21,110 nucleotides of DNA from JBDROX01 sp043809645 (GCA_043809645.1 JBDROX010000011.1:1-21110); one strand, 5' to 3'; shown: positions 8,562-15,536, numbered from the stretch's first letter. The notes: generated from the sequence alone by a model not told the origin. Numbers and translations: made by a program.

Positions 8562-10619
8562 TTACAATTGCGATGGACTAACGTCTCCCCGCTTCATAAA
8601 ATCAAGACAATCAGTAACATCTGCACGTATTTTTTCATCATAAGACGCTGTAGTTATAATACATCCAGTATCTGTGCTTGAGACCGTGTTCACGCCAACG
8701 CAGTTTGTCCCAACAGATATTGGATATCCTAATTCATCATATTCCACGCTGCATTCTGGTGATATACCGATATTTCCAGTATCACTGTCAGGACCCCTCC
8801 CTGGATACAAGCAATTTTGATTGACGCCCATAATTCTTCCACCAACTGATGGAAAATAATAAAGGTCGAGATTATTTGGCCCAAATTCTCTATGTGGAAT
8901 AATTGCTTTCGTTGTGTCTCCAGCTAGTGACTGAGAGAATACTGCATACCATATGTCGTCCATACCATTCACGTTTGCAGGATGTTCTGTCACACTAATA
9001 TGCTCTGGCATAGAAGAGAGCTTCATGAGCTTGCTAAAGAAAATCTCTAGCGGAGCTTTTCCCTTCACAGACTGATTGTCAAGTCCAGGGTTTACTTTAC
9101 TCACATATGGGGCAGCTCTATCAATTTTATTTTGAATAGAAAAATCCCACCAGTAATTATCTGGCGCTTTTTCATCATCTGAAATTTGTTTTTCAAGTCC
9201 AATCCCTGGCTTTGGTGGAACTGATGGCACGCCATCTGGGCCACCAATACCGTTGTCGAGTGCATTCCCAGCAATGTCCATAACACCACTGAATAACACC
9301 GACAGGAACGGTGTTTCACTCGTCTCATCCTCCAGGTCTGCAGCTCTAGCTAGGACACTATATGGATTGGTGCACGAAGTGTCTGTGGCAGGACAGTCTA
9401 TTGGAAGACAGTACATGATGTCGCCACAACTATTCTGACCACACGGCTGATCAGAAACGAATTCAACACTCTTGTATCCATTTGTAATTTTCCACTCTCC
9501 TGAAACAGTGGCACTTCCAAAAATCATATTGGTAAATGTCCCATCTGAGCTGAGAAGCCCCTGGACTGCAGTAGGATCCATTGCTTCATTGAAATGAATC
9601 TGCACGATACTGTTTCTCGGAGCCACACCGCCATTTCGTGGATATACCGATATCACGTGCGGTGGGATAAAATCAAATGTTGTTCCAGCCTGGAACTCCC
9701 ACTCATAGTGACCAGATATTTGATTATCAAAAGCACCAGTCTTTCCATCACCGAGAAGAATTGGATCTTTGAGATCTACTGTGTACCACATCTGCTCTAT
9801 ACTACTTCCAATTGGTTCAAATGGTCTGAAAACAAAGATCTCAGTGTTCCCTTCTGCATCATACAAAGCCATTGCTGCAGCACCTACGAAGGTTTTCTGA
9901 CCCTCTGCCTGGGAAGATGGGAATATCTCTACTGCACTTGTAAGAAGATGATCGCAGTGTGCTTCTACATTCAAGGATTCACCGTCCGGGGTCACACAGT
10001 CCCCAACTTTGCCATTTCCATTTGTATCTTCAATAAGACTACTCGCTGTAATTGGCTGAGAAAATGTTACAATAATTTTGGTATTTCTTGGGACGTCGAG
10101 TTGATCTCGGAATGGAAAATGATCTCGGATGATTCGACCAAGCGAACCACTGCCTGCAAACGACTGAAAAGTAGGGCCAGACACAGACACATCTCCTGGA
10201 GTACCCAAACCACGATTCCCCAGAGCATTCATGATGAACTGAACAATTGCAAACGACGTAAAGATTATTGCAAGACCAATAGTTGCGTTGACAAGAATTT
10301 TCTTTCCTCGCGTTATCTTATCCTCCTGACCACCAGAAGTCATGATGGTGTAACCACCATAAAGCATGATAATGACTGTCAAGAGACCGAGAAGACCGAG
10401 GACTGCCCTAATAATCTGAGCGACAATGATGCGGATATCTTGTCCACCCTCTAGATTGATCACTTCATCTACAGGATCTATGCCAAATGTATCCTCTGGT
10501 TGAGCATGTACAGAATCAGCAAAAAAGAAAATTCCTAACAAACAAACAAAAATAGAACATACCGCAAAAAAAGCGATTGCATGCTGTTGTCCACTTTTAT
10601 CTTGCCTCCGGGTGGCCAT
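8562..10619 (-). CDS. Secreted/membrane-anchored Ig-like protein with TrbC/VirB2-like N-terminal module (685 aa)
   Basis: Residues 1-39 form a signal peptide (basic n-region RRQDK, hydrophobic core, VHA before the likely cut). Helices at about 64-90 and 106-130 flank MTSGGQEDKITRGKK, matching the module at the start of the following giant protein and the TrbC/VirB2 pilin-like two-helix pattern. The remainder is extracellular in type: two Big_5-like segments (about 165-310, 'LDVPRNTKIIVTFSQPI', and from about 318, 'NSIVQIHFNEAMDPT'), then a Cys-containing region and a further Ig-like segment near 'KAPLEIFFSKLMKLS'. The frame runs upstream to 10715, but that part overlaps the promoter -10 box, so the ATG at 10619 is preferred; no Shine-Dalgarno is visible. 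First gene of a two-gene operon. It may be the smaller partner or subunit of the same surface structure (inference). Confidence 0.88.
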   Translation of the reverse strand: MATRRQDKSGQQHAIAFFAVCSIFVCLLGIFFFADSVHAQPEDTFGIDPVDEVINLEGGQDIRIIVAQIIRAVLGLLGLLTVIIMLYGGYTIMTSGGQEDKITRGKKILVNATIGLAIIFTSFAIVQFIMNALGNRGLGTPGDVSVSGPTFQSFAGSGSLGRIIRDHFPFRDQLDVPRNTKIIVTFSQPITASSLIEDTNGNGKVGDCVTPDGESLNVEAHCDHLLTSAVEIFPSSQAEGQKTFVGAAAMALYDAEGNTEIFVFRPFEPIGSSIEQMWYTVDLKDPILLGDGKTGAFDNQISGHYEWEFQAGTTFDFIPPHVISVYPRNGGVAPRNSIVQIHFNEAMDPTAVQGLLSSDGTFTNMIFGSATVSGEWKITNGYKSVEFVSDQPCGQNSCGDIMYCLPIDCPATDTSCTNPYSVLARAADLEDETSETPFLSVLFSGVMDIAGNALDNGIGGPDGVPSVPPKPGIGLEKQISDDEKAPDNYWWDFSIQNKIDRAAPYVSKVNPGLDNQSVKGKAPLEIFFSKLMKLSSMPEHISVTEHPANVNGMDDIWYAVFSQSLAGDTTKAIIPHREFGPNNLDLYYFPSVGGRIMGVNQNCLYPGRGPDSDTGNIGISPECSVEYDELGYPISVGTNCVGVNTVSSTDTGCIITTASYDEKIRADVTDCLDFMKRGDVSPSQL

Positions 10620-10705
10620 GTATTTTTTTGTAAAAAAAGTAATCTTAACACGTACCCAAAACATCATGGGAATTGAAGAAAAAAAACCTTCAAGAGGATA
10701 CGCAT

Positions 10706-10734
10706 AGTATAGCAAAAAATAATATCCCTAACAA
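10706..10734 (-). promoter_or_regulatory. Sigma70-type promoter of the envelope operon
   Basis: On the minus strand TTGTTA (10729-10734) is followed by a 17-nt spacer and TATACT (10706-10711). Transcription would start near 10699, about 80 nt before the preferred ATG at 10619. Its position inside the upstream open frame rules out the far-upstream start codon. Confidence 0.65.
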
Positions 10735-10757
10735 CAAAAAGACCAAAACATATCCCC

Positions 10758-10795
10758 AATAAAAAAAACAGACACAAGAGCCTGTTTTTTTTATT
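10758..10795 (-). terminator. Palindromic intrinsic terminator after the yqeY-like gene
   Basis: Perfect 14-nt inverted arms (10758-10771 and 10782-10795) around a 10-nt loop, made of a CAG/CTG core with A8/T8 tracts. It abuts the yqeY stop codon and could work in both directions, insulating the envelope operon promoter to its left. Confidence 0.75.
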
Positions 10796-11241
10796 TAAGA
10801 TTGAAGCACCTTCATAACCATTTCTTTTACTCTGTTTCCGTCTGCTTTCCCTTTGACATCAGCCATGACAACACCAATTGCCTTTCCCATATCTGTCGGA
10901 CTACTTGCTCCAATTTTTTTCAGAACTTCCATGACAACACTCTCGAGCCCCTCATCAGAGAGTTGCTCCGGGAGATACACTTTTAAAATTTTGAGTTCAG
11001 CCTGATTCTTTTCGGCTAGATCTTCTCTTCCTCCTGCTTCGAATTCCTTGATTGCCTCACTAAGTTGTCTTGACTGACGAGCGATGATAGTCAAAATATC
11101 CTCGTCAGTGAGTTCCTCTTGTGCTCCAATCTCCTCATTCTTGATCTCTGACCAGAGCATACGAAGAGTTGAAAGCCGATCCGCGTCTCTTGCTTTCATC
11201 GCCTCTGTGCGATCTTGTTCTATCTGCTGCTTGAGTGACAT
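10795..11241 (-). CDS. yqeY: YqeY/GatB C-terminal-like protein
   Basis: 148 aa, the usual YqeY family length. The whole protein matches the GatB_Yqey pattern: an N-terminal helical part with 'AMKARDADRLSTLRML', a middle 'AIKEFEAGGREDLAEKNQAE' and the C-terminal 'YLPEQLS...MGKAIGVVMADVKGKADGNRVKEMV'. The family resembles the tRNA-binding tail domain of the GatB amidotransferase subunit, but its cellular role is not settled. The frame extends 31 codons upstream, but that part overlaps the rpsU terminator and end, so MSLKQQ at 11241 is the start. No Shine-Dalgarno is visible and no separate promoter was found, so expression may come from readthrough of the rpsU terminator. Confidence 0.93.
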   Translation of the reverse strand: MSLKQQIEQDRTEAMKARDADRLSTLRMLWSEIKNEEIGAQEELTDEDILTIIARQSRQLSEAIKEFEAGGREDLAEKNQAELKILKVYLPEQLSDEGLESVVMEVLKKIGASSPTDMGKAIGVVMADVKGKADGNRVKEMVMKVLQS

Positions 11242-11256
11242 ATAAAAAATATTAGC

Positions 11257-11285
11257 AAAAAAGAGGCATGAAAAGCCTCTTTTTT
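11257..11285 (-). terminator. Intrinsic terminator of rpsU
   Basis: Perfect 11-nt inverted arms (11257-11267, 11275-11285) with a GAGGC/GCCTC core, 7-nt loop and T-run. It lies 2 nt past the rpsU stop and 15 nt before the yqeY start, so it may attenuate rather than block yqeY. Confidence 0.8.
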
Positions 11286-11287
11286 CT

Positions 11288-11533
11288 TTATCTTTGGTCT
11301 CTACCAAATGTGTCTTCCTCTGGAAGTCTGCCAATCTTCTGAAGATATGCAGTCTTTGACATCTTTGCAGATTTCGTCACAGCCAATTTTCTCGTGACGT
11401 TTTTACTCTTCTTAGGCATGAAAAACTGAATTTTTCTTGCCTGAAGGAGCTTTCCAGACATCTTCCATTGTCTCTTGACACGGCGCATGAACCCTTCGAA
11501 GGATTCACCTTTTTTTCTTTTAATTTCTGACAT
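11288..11533 (-). CDS. rpsU: Ribosomal protein bS21
   Basis: 81 aa. The N-terminal half has the bS21 pattern: KKGESFEGFMRRVKRQWKMSG followed by a basic LLQARKIQFFMPKKSKN helix. bS21 sits at the 30S platform near the anti-Shine-Dalgarno end of 16S rRNA and aids initiation. The C-terminal tail (about residues 55-81, ending GRLPEEDTFGRDQR) is less basic and not part of the core family. The start is fixed by the best Shine-Dalgarno in the window, 7 nt upstream. It has its own promoter within and just after the hisS end, and its own terminator. Confidence 0.88.
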   Translation of the reverse strand: MSEIKRKKGESFEGFMRRVKRQWKMSGKLLQARKIQFFMPKKSKNVTRKLAVTKSAKMSKTAYLQKIGRLPEEDTFGRDQR

Positions 11534-11540
11534 GTATTTC

Positions 11541-11547
11541 ACCTCCT
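11541..11547 (-). promoter_or_regulatory. Strong Shine-Dalgarno of rpsU
   Basis: AGGAGGT on the minus strand, 7 nt before the ATG at 11533. It is the clearest ribosome-binding site in the window and selects the 81-aa start over the longer frame that begins at a TTG inside the promoter. Confidence 0.9.
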
Positions 11548-11573
11548 GGGTGATATTAGTTTTTAGCATCCCC

Positions 11574-11602
11574 ACTCTATCAAGGAAACAGACTTCTGTC
11601 AA
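11574..11602 (-). promoter_or_regulatory. Promoter of rpsU
   Basis: Minus strand: a perfect TTGACA (11597-11602), 17-nt spacer, then TAGAGT (11574-11579). It sits just after the hisS stop at 11609 and gives a leader of about 30-35 nt to the rpsU ATG. Confidence 0.75.
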
Positions 11603-11608
11603 TAGATC

Positions 11609-13039
11609 CTACTTAATAATCTTTCCAAGCTCTTTTTTGAGCTTTCTCTGATCAATAATTTCTTGAATTCCAGAATCCATATCTCGAATGATGAGTGTGC
11701 CATCTTGGACCTCTTTTTGTCCCAGAATAATTGAATGGGTAACGTGCGCAGCATTTGCCATTTCTAATTGCCCTTTCAATGATCCTTTTCCAAGTGCGTG
11801 ATAAAGATAAATACCTTCCTTTCTAAGCTCTTCTATGAGCGCGAGAGCTCGTTGTTTACCCTGGGTACCAAGCTGTGCAAAAAATATATTTACTTTATCA
11901 GTATCCACTATATCCTCTTCTGAGGTGTTCTTGCGTAGGATGGCCAAAACACGCTCTAAACCAATAGAGAAACCACAGCCAGCTGTCGGAGGCCCGCCTA
12001 TGTGTTCTGCAAGGAGGTCATATCGACCGCCACCACCAAGAGCACTCTGAGAACCACCTTCTTCCTCTGACTTGAACAATTCGAAAACCGTATCTGTATA
12101 ATAGTCGAGTCCTCGAACCAGGGTTGAGTCGAGCACGTATGGAATGTCAAGTTCATCGAGGAATTCGAGAACTCGCATGAAGTATTCCTTGGATTCTTCT
12201 TTTAGCCAGTCGATAATTTGTGGAGCTTCTTCTTTTACTGGTTGGCATTGTTCTTTTTTACAATCAAGTGTTCTGAGTGGATTTTTGTTTATTTTTTTCT
12301 TACAATCATCACAAAGGTATACTCTTTTTGAGCGAAGATATGCAACCAGCTCAATAATATAGTTCTGACGCTCATCTACTGATCCAATACTGTTCACATG
12401 GACATGTGTATCTATGCCGAGATCTTTGAGAAAATTGTATGCAACAGAAATAAGCTCAGCATCAATGACTGATTCACGTTTCCCAAGTGTCTCACAGCCG
12501 AACTGGTGAAATTGTCTAAATCTTCCTGCCTGTGGTCTGTCATGTCGGAACATTGATCCATAATACCAAACCTTTACCGGCTGCGGGAGTGCCTGCATGC
12601 CATGGGTAATATAACTCCTGACAACAGATGCAGTATTTTCTGGTCTCAAGGCAACTCGAGAGCCATCCTTGTCCTCGAACACATACATTTCCTTTGAAAC
12701 AACATCAGTTCCAATCCCAATCGATCGTACAAAAAGACTTGCACTCTCGAGAATTGGTGTTTCAATGTACTTAAAATTGTATGCATTTCCTAGTGATGAT
12801 GCAGCCTCTCTCATGTTCTTCCAAAAAAACTCATCTTTCGGAAGAACATCCTTCATTCCTCGGAGAATCTGTGGGGTTACACTATTTTTTTTCTTTGATT
12901 TACTCTCTGTCACTGGTAATTTGGGCTTTGTAGGGGACGTACCCACTGGCTTTTTCTTTGCAGGAGCCTCTCTTGTTACATTTTTTGCATTCTTTTTCTT
13001 TGCAGTAGTTTTTTTTGCGGTCTTTTTTTTCGGTGGCAT
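11609..13039 (-). CDS. hisS: Histidyl-tRNA synthetase with lysine-rich N-terminal extension
   Basis: 476 aa class II synthetase that charges tRNA-His. Visible motifs: the N-terminal 'RGMKDVLP' (about 60-67), motif 1 region YIETPILES (91-99), motif 2 FRHDRPQAGRFRQFHQFGCE (164-183), the histidine-specific LVRGLDYYTDTVFE (307-320), motif 3 AGCGFSIGLERVL (353-365), and a C-terminal anticodon-binding domain (about 383-476). A CDDC...C...C cluster (243-265) sits in the insertion domain, as in many HisRS. Residues 1-52 are an added Lys/Ala-rich tail with AKK repeats, low in complexity and likely a nucleic-acid-binding extension (inference). It starts 10 nt after the lepB stop with no Shine-Dalgarno, so coupling with lepB is likely. 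Confidence 0.97.
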   Translation of the reverse strand: MPPKKKTAKKTTAKKKNAKNVTREAPAKKKPVGTSPTKPKLPVTESKSKKKNSVTPQILRGMKDVLPKDEFFWKNMREAASSLGNAYNFKYIETPILESASLFVRSIGIGTDVVSKEMYVFEDKDGSRVALRPENTASVVRSYITHGMQALPQPVKVWYYGSMFRHDRPQAGRFRQFHQFGCETLGKRESVIDAELISVAYNFLKDLGIDTHVHVNSIGSVDERQNYIIELVAYLRSKRVYLCDDCKKKINKNPLRTLDCKKEQCQPVKEEAPQIIDWLKEESKEYFMRVLEFLDELDIPYVLDSTLVRGLDYYTDTVFELFKSEEEGGSQSALGGGGRYDLLAEHIGGPPTAGCGFSIGLERVLAILRKNTSEEDIVDTDKVNIFFAQLGTQGKQRALALIEELRKEGIYLYHALGKGSLKGQLEMANAAHVTHSIILGQKEVQDGTLIIRDMDSGIQEIIDQRKLKKELGKIIK

Positions 13040-13049
13040 ACAATTGCTA

Positions 13050-13679
13050 TTAAAAATTTAACTCTGGAACACTGAAGAGGCCAAATTTTCCTATAGGCCA
13101 TCCTCTGAAGAATACTTTGCCAATAATTGTGTCTCTATCTACCGGACCAAATCGACGAGAGTCATAACTTGAGTCTCGATTGTCTCCAAGGAGGAAGTAT
13201 TGATCTGGACCAAGGGTATACATAACTGACCCAGCTGTATTCTCTGTGAGATATGTTTCATCGAGGACGATACCTTGTGGGTGATCCAAATTGTAAATGA
13301 CGATTTTATTGTCAGAAAGATTGACTCGCTCTCCAGGCACAGCAATAACACGCTTCAAGAGATAATCACCATCAAAACTTGAAGACTTGAATACAACCAC
13401 CTCTCCCCTCTCTGGTTCTCTAAATCTGTAGGTAAGTTCATCAACAATCAAATACTCATGCTCATAAAATGCAGGCTCCATTGATTGTCCTTTGACATAG
13501 AATGGCTTGAAGAGAATATAGCGAACAAGCCCAATAGTGATACCAGCCAAGATAACGATCTTAATTATTTCTAAAAAAAAGATGCCAGACTTTGCAAGAA
13601 ATGACTTCTCGGCAGAGCTAATGATTTCTTCGCCTGTCCCAGTGGAAGACTCCTGATTTTGATTTTCTTGTTCTTCCAT
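13050..13679 (-). CDS. lepB: Signal peptidase I
   Basis: 209 aa, family S26. It cleaves signal peptides of exported proteins at the outer face of the membrane. One transmembrane helix (about 35-57) follows a polar Gln/Glu-rich N-terminus. The catalytic Ser66 is in GQSMEP and the general-base Lys109 in LLKRVIAVPGE; the conserved GDNRDSSYDSRRFGPV box is at 165-180. It starts 18 nt after tRNA-Ile with no terminator between, so it is probably read from the tRNA promoter together with hisS. It is the expected processing enzyme for the two secreted proteins encoded downstream (inference). Confidence 0.95.
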   Translation of the reverse strand: MEEQENQNQESSTGTGEEIISSAEKSFLAKSGIFFLEIIKIVILAGITIGLVRYILFKPFYVKGQSMEPAFYEHEYLIVDELTYRFREPERGEVVVFKSSSFDGDYLLKRVIAVPGERVNLSDNKIVIYNLDHPQGIVLDETYLTENTAGSVMYTLGPDQYFLLGDNRDSSYDSRRFGPVDRDTIIGKVFFRGWPIGKFGLFSVPELNF

Positions 13680-13697
13680 ATGTTATGAAAAAAAGTG

Positions 13698-13771
13698 TGG
13701 GCGATCGAGGAGTTGAACCTCGGACCTCAACATTATCAGTGTTGCGCTCTAACCAACTGAGCTAATCGCCC
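13698..13771 (-). tRNA. tRNA-Ile (GAU)
   Basis: 74 nt. Perfect 7-bp acceptor stem (GGGCGAT/ATCGCCC), D arm GCTC/GAGC, anticodon arm CAACA-CTGATAA-TGTTG with anticodon GAT, and T stem CGAGG/CCTCG with TTCAACT loop. CCA is not encoded (CAC follows the discriminator A). Third element of the tRNA-led transcript, just upstream of lepB. Confidence 0.95.
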
Positions 13772-13833
13772 TTGAAGTGTAGTGACGAACAAAGCACATT
13801 TTGTGTTTCTTCTTTCAATTCAAGCTGGATAAA

Positions 13834-13865
13834 GCCACGTAAAGATGGCTGCGCCATCACGTGGC
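13834..13865 (-). repeat. Stable hairpin between the pseudo-tRNA and tRNA-Ile
   Basis: Inverted arms GCCACGT/ACGTGGC (13834-13840, 13859-13865) enclose an inner ATGGC/GCCAT stem with a 3-nt loop. In the tRNA transcript it would sit right after the pseudo-tRNA. There is no U-run, so it is unlikely to be a terminator; a processing signal is possible. Confidence 0.55.
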
Positions 13866-13868
13866 ACG

Positions 13869-13946
13869 TGGGTTCAAGAGGAGTTGAACCGGTGACCTCT
13901 ACAATGTCAATGTAGCGCTCTAACCTCAGTCAGAGACTAAGCCGCC
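13869..13946 (-). pseudogene. Degenerate tRNA-Val(GAC)-like copy
   Basis: The central part, from TTAGAGCG through the anticodon arm CTACA-TTGACAT-TGTAG to GAGGTCAC, is identical to the intact tRNA-Val next to it. The 5' part is rearranged in the D arm (extra bases, TTAGTCTCTGACTGAGG). The T stem is broken (ACCGG against CCTCT), and the acceptor halves (GGCGGC... and ...TTGAACC) cannot pair. The TTCAACTCCTC segment matches tRNA-Ile rather than tRNA-Val, so the copy looks like a Val/Ile chimera. Its 5' half can fold into a separate hairpin (13925-13962). Probably non-functional as an adaptor. Confidence 0.75.
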
Positions 13947-13975
13947 TGTGGCTGAAACTGAGTCAGTGTCACACG

Positions 13976-14049
13976 TGGGCGATACTGGAATTGAACCAGT
14001 GACCTCTACAATGTCAATGTAGCGCTCTAACCAACTGAGCTAACCGCCC
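13976..14049 (-). tRNA. tRNA-Val (GAC)
   Basis: 74 nt. Acceptor GGGCGGT/ATCGCCC (one G-U pair), D arm GCTC/GAGC, anticodon arm CTACA-TTGACAT-TGTAG with anticodon GAC, T arm ACTGG-TTCAATT-CCAGT. No encoded CCA. First gene after the promoter at 14096-14124. Confidence 0.95.
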
Positions 14050-14095
14050 TTCAAAGCAAATTATTTTAGGGAAATTTTCCTATTCTGCGGCCAGT

Positions 14096-14124
14096 ACTAT
14101 ACATGATCCGAAAACAAAAGTCAA
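14096..14124 (-). promoter_or_regulatory. Promoter of the tRNA-Val/tRNA-Ile/lepB/hisS unit
   Basis: Minus strand: TTGACT (14119-14124), 17-nt spacer, TATAGT (14096-14101), start near 14089 and about 40 nt before tRNA-Val. The -35 box overlaps the last bases of the khpA terminator. Confidence 0.8.
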
Positions 14125-14160
14125 GAAAAAATCCGGCTCTATGTCCGGATTTTTTCTTGA
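14121..14160 (-). terminator. Palindromic terminator of khpA
   Basis: Perfect 16-nt arms (14121-14136, 14145-14160) around an 8-nt loop; the ATCCGG/CCGGAT core sits between A6 and T6 tracts. It lies 12 nt past the khpA stop and can act in both directions. Confidence 0.85.
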
Positions 14161-14172
14161 ATTGAATATCAC

Positions 14173-14520
14173 TTAGATATTAAGTCCATCCACTGCACTT
14201 GTGTCAACATCATCGGTCATCATTGCACTTGGAGCTGAACTACTGTGAGTTGAGCTATGAGATGGACCACGCCCACCTTCTGGTTCGTTAATCTTGAGAT
14301 TAACACGTGCATTGTTCTTTGCACCAACGATCTTGAGAAGTGTGCGCAATGAACGAGCAGTCTGGCCCTGTCGACCAATCACGTATCCCATATCACTTGG
14401 ATCTACATCCAATGTGATGAGAACACCACGTTCATCTACAGTTCTTTCTACCTTGACAGCGTCAGGATTGTTGACAATTGCCTTGACCACGAACAATACA
14501 AAGTCTTGATCACTTTCCAT
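14173..14520 (-). CDS. khpA: KhpA-type KH-domain RNA-binding protein
   Basis: 115 aa. Residues 1-78 match the small KhpA/YlqC family: DFVLFVVKAIVNNPDAVKV, an acidic strand region, the GxxG RNA-binding loop GRQG at 49-52 (MGYVIGRQGQTARSLRTLL) and the closing KNNARVNLKINEPEG. KhpA binds RNA, often with KhpB, and affects cell division and envelope functions in Firmicutes. Residues 79-115 are an additional Ser/Thr/Gly-rich disordered tail. The gene follows rpsP as in the common rpsP-khpA-rimM-trmD order, but rimM and trmD are absent here. It has its own promoter and a structured leader. Confidence 0.9.
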   Translation of the reverse strand: MESDQDFVLFVVKAIVNNPDAVKVERTVDERGVLITLDVDPSDMGYVIGRQGQTARSLRTLLKIVGAKNNARVNLKINEPEGGRGPSHSSTHSSSAPSAMMTDDVDTSAVDGLNI

Positions 14521-14551
14521 ATCGATCTATATTTCTAATCTTCATAAAATC

Positions 14552-14589
14552 GAACTGTCGACTCGCTCCCGATCTCTCGGGACCAGTTC
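14552..14589 (-). promoter_or_regulatory. Hairpin in the khpA leader
   Basis: Nested inverted repeats GAACTG/CAGTTC (14552-14557, 14584-14589) and CCCGA/TCGGG (14568-14572, 14577-14581) lie between the khpA promoter and its start codon. No U-run follows. It could be a translational control element or a KhpA self-binding site (inference). Confidence 0.5.
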
Positions 14590-14600
14590 AGGATAATCAT

Positions 14601-14630
14601 ACTGTAACATATGAAAATAGAAGTTGTCAA
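14601..14630 (-). promoter_or_regulatory. Promoter of khpA
   Basis: Minus strand: TTGACA (14625-14630), 18-nt spacer, TACAGT (14601-14606). It gives a leader of roughly 70 nt that contains the hairpin at 14552-14589. Confidence 0.65.
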
Positions 14631-14671
14631 TATGAATAAAAAGAATAAACAATACAAGTATTACAATACAA

Positions 14672-14698
14672 AAAAATCCGCATTTATAGCGGATTTTT
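14672..14698 (-). terminator. Terminator of rpsP
   Basis: Perfect 10-nt arms with TCCGC/GCGGA core (14672-14681, 14689-14698), a 7-nt loop and T5 tail, 15 nt after the rpsP stop. It separates rpsP from khpA. Confidence 0.8.
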
Positions 14699-14713
14699 GA
14701 CGTAGAACTATCT

Positions 14714-15199
14714 TTATTCGTCTTTTTTTTCTTCCTTAGGTTTTTCCTCAGGAATCTCTTCCTTTACTTCCTCAGCAATTTTTACTTCCTCTACAGGAGC
14801 TACTTCTCCGACCGAATCGGATCCGCCTTGGGCGGATTTCTCTTCTACAACCTTAGCTTTCTCAGCAGTGTCTTTTTTGGCCTCTGTTTTTGCCTTATTA
14901 TTCTCATCCATTTTTGCCTGTCGCTTGTTGCTAATAGCCACTGATTTCTGTTTCTTTCCTTCAATAACTCCCTCTGAGATGAGAAGGTTATTCATTGTCT
15001 CGGATGGCTGGGCACCCTGAGAAATCCAATACTTGATGCGATCTGCATTCAATTTGATGATCTTTGGCTGTTCCTGTGGTCCATATTGGCCAAGGATTTC
15101 TAGACTTCCAGCCTGGGTATCTTTTGTCTTTTCAGACACAATCACACGATATACTGGTCGCTTTTTCTTTCCTAGACGTTGGAGACGGATAACTAACAT
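14714..15199 (-). CDS. rpsP: Ribosomal protein bS16 with long charged C-terminal tail
   Basis: 161 aa against about 80-90 for typical bS16. Residues 1-85 are the classical fold: MLVIRLQRLGKKKRPVYRVIVSE, 'GSLEILGQYGPQ', 'LNADRIKYWISQGAQPSETMNNLL'. It is a structural protein of the 30S 5' domain. Residues 90-161 are a low-complexity Lys/Glu/Ala tail ending in KPKEEKKDE, likely disordered. No Shine-Dalgarno precedes the ATG. It is transcribed from the consensus promoter at 15276-15304 and ended by its own hairpin terminator. Confidence 0.96.
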   Translation of the reverse strand: MLVIRLQRLGKKKRPVYRVIVSEKTKDTQAGSLEILGQYGPQEQPKIIKLNADRIKYWISQGAQPSETMNNLLISEGVIEGKKQKSVAISNKRQAKMDENNKAKTEAKKDTAEKAKVVEEKSAQGGSDSVGEVAPVEEVKIAEEVKEEIPEEKPKEEKKDE

Positions 15200-15275
15200 A
15201 ATTGCAATAATTCGCTATGTATATATAAAAAAGTTTTCATTGGAGAGCAAATCTTGTGACGGATTTGATGTGGAG

Positions 15276-15304
15276 ATTATAATAGATCAAGGTAATTTTG
15301 TCAA
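15276..15304 (-). promoter_or_regulatory. Consensus promoter of rpsP
   Basis: Minus strand: exact TTGACA (15299-15304), 17-nt spacer, exact TATAAT (15276-15281), leader about 70 nt. It is the strongest promoter in the window and marks the left edge of the accessory region. Confidence 0.9.
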
Positions 15305-15536
15305 GTATATGCCATTTCAATCTGTAGGCTGCACTACTTCTTTGAGTTATAATTACTCTACACTAGCGGATTCAAAATATCGTTATAATTACACATTATC
15401 TCTTAATATACCATTTTTGTTGTTAGATAGAACGCAGGCTTGCTATCTTTGGAATAGTTGGTAATTAGCATTTGGAATGTGTTTGGGTCATCTCCTTTAA
15501 TTACTTACCCATCATAGTAAGCATATTGACTATTTT
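15305..15536. other. AT-rich non-coding junction between rpsP and the cassette region
   Basis: No convincing gene. It holds a GTTAGAT box at 15422-15428 (ATCTAAC on the minus strand), about 110 nt after the methyltransferase stop, that resembles an attC R'' box but lacks a clear partner. A small hairpin AGATAG/CTATCT overlaps it (about 15425-15450). A stretch TATAATT...CACTAGCGGATT (about 15350-15372) resembles one near 16475-16503. Confidence 0.4.

Noticed and set aside
9594..10454. Plus-strand open frame of 286 codons
   Set aside because: It lies fully within the minus-strand secreted-protein gene, has a composition rich in Cys, Trp and His with no family pattern, and is the antisense shadow of a well-supported gene.
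10682..10715. Upstream start codons for the 685-aa protein
   Set aside because: The ATG at 10715 would lie within or before the -10 box and transcription start, and the downstream ATG at 10619 gives a textbook signal peptide.
13834..13865. Intrinsic terminator between the tRNA-like elements
   Set aside because: The stem is strong but no T-run follows on the minus strand, and tRNA-Ile and lepB would otherwise lack a promoter.
15033..15464. Plus-strand open frame of 143 codons
   Set aside because: Half is antisense to rpsP and the rest covers the consensus rpsP promoter and AT-rich junction; no recognisable protein pattern.
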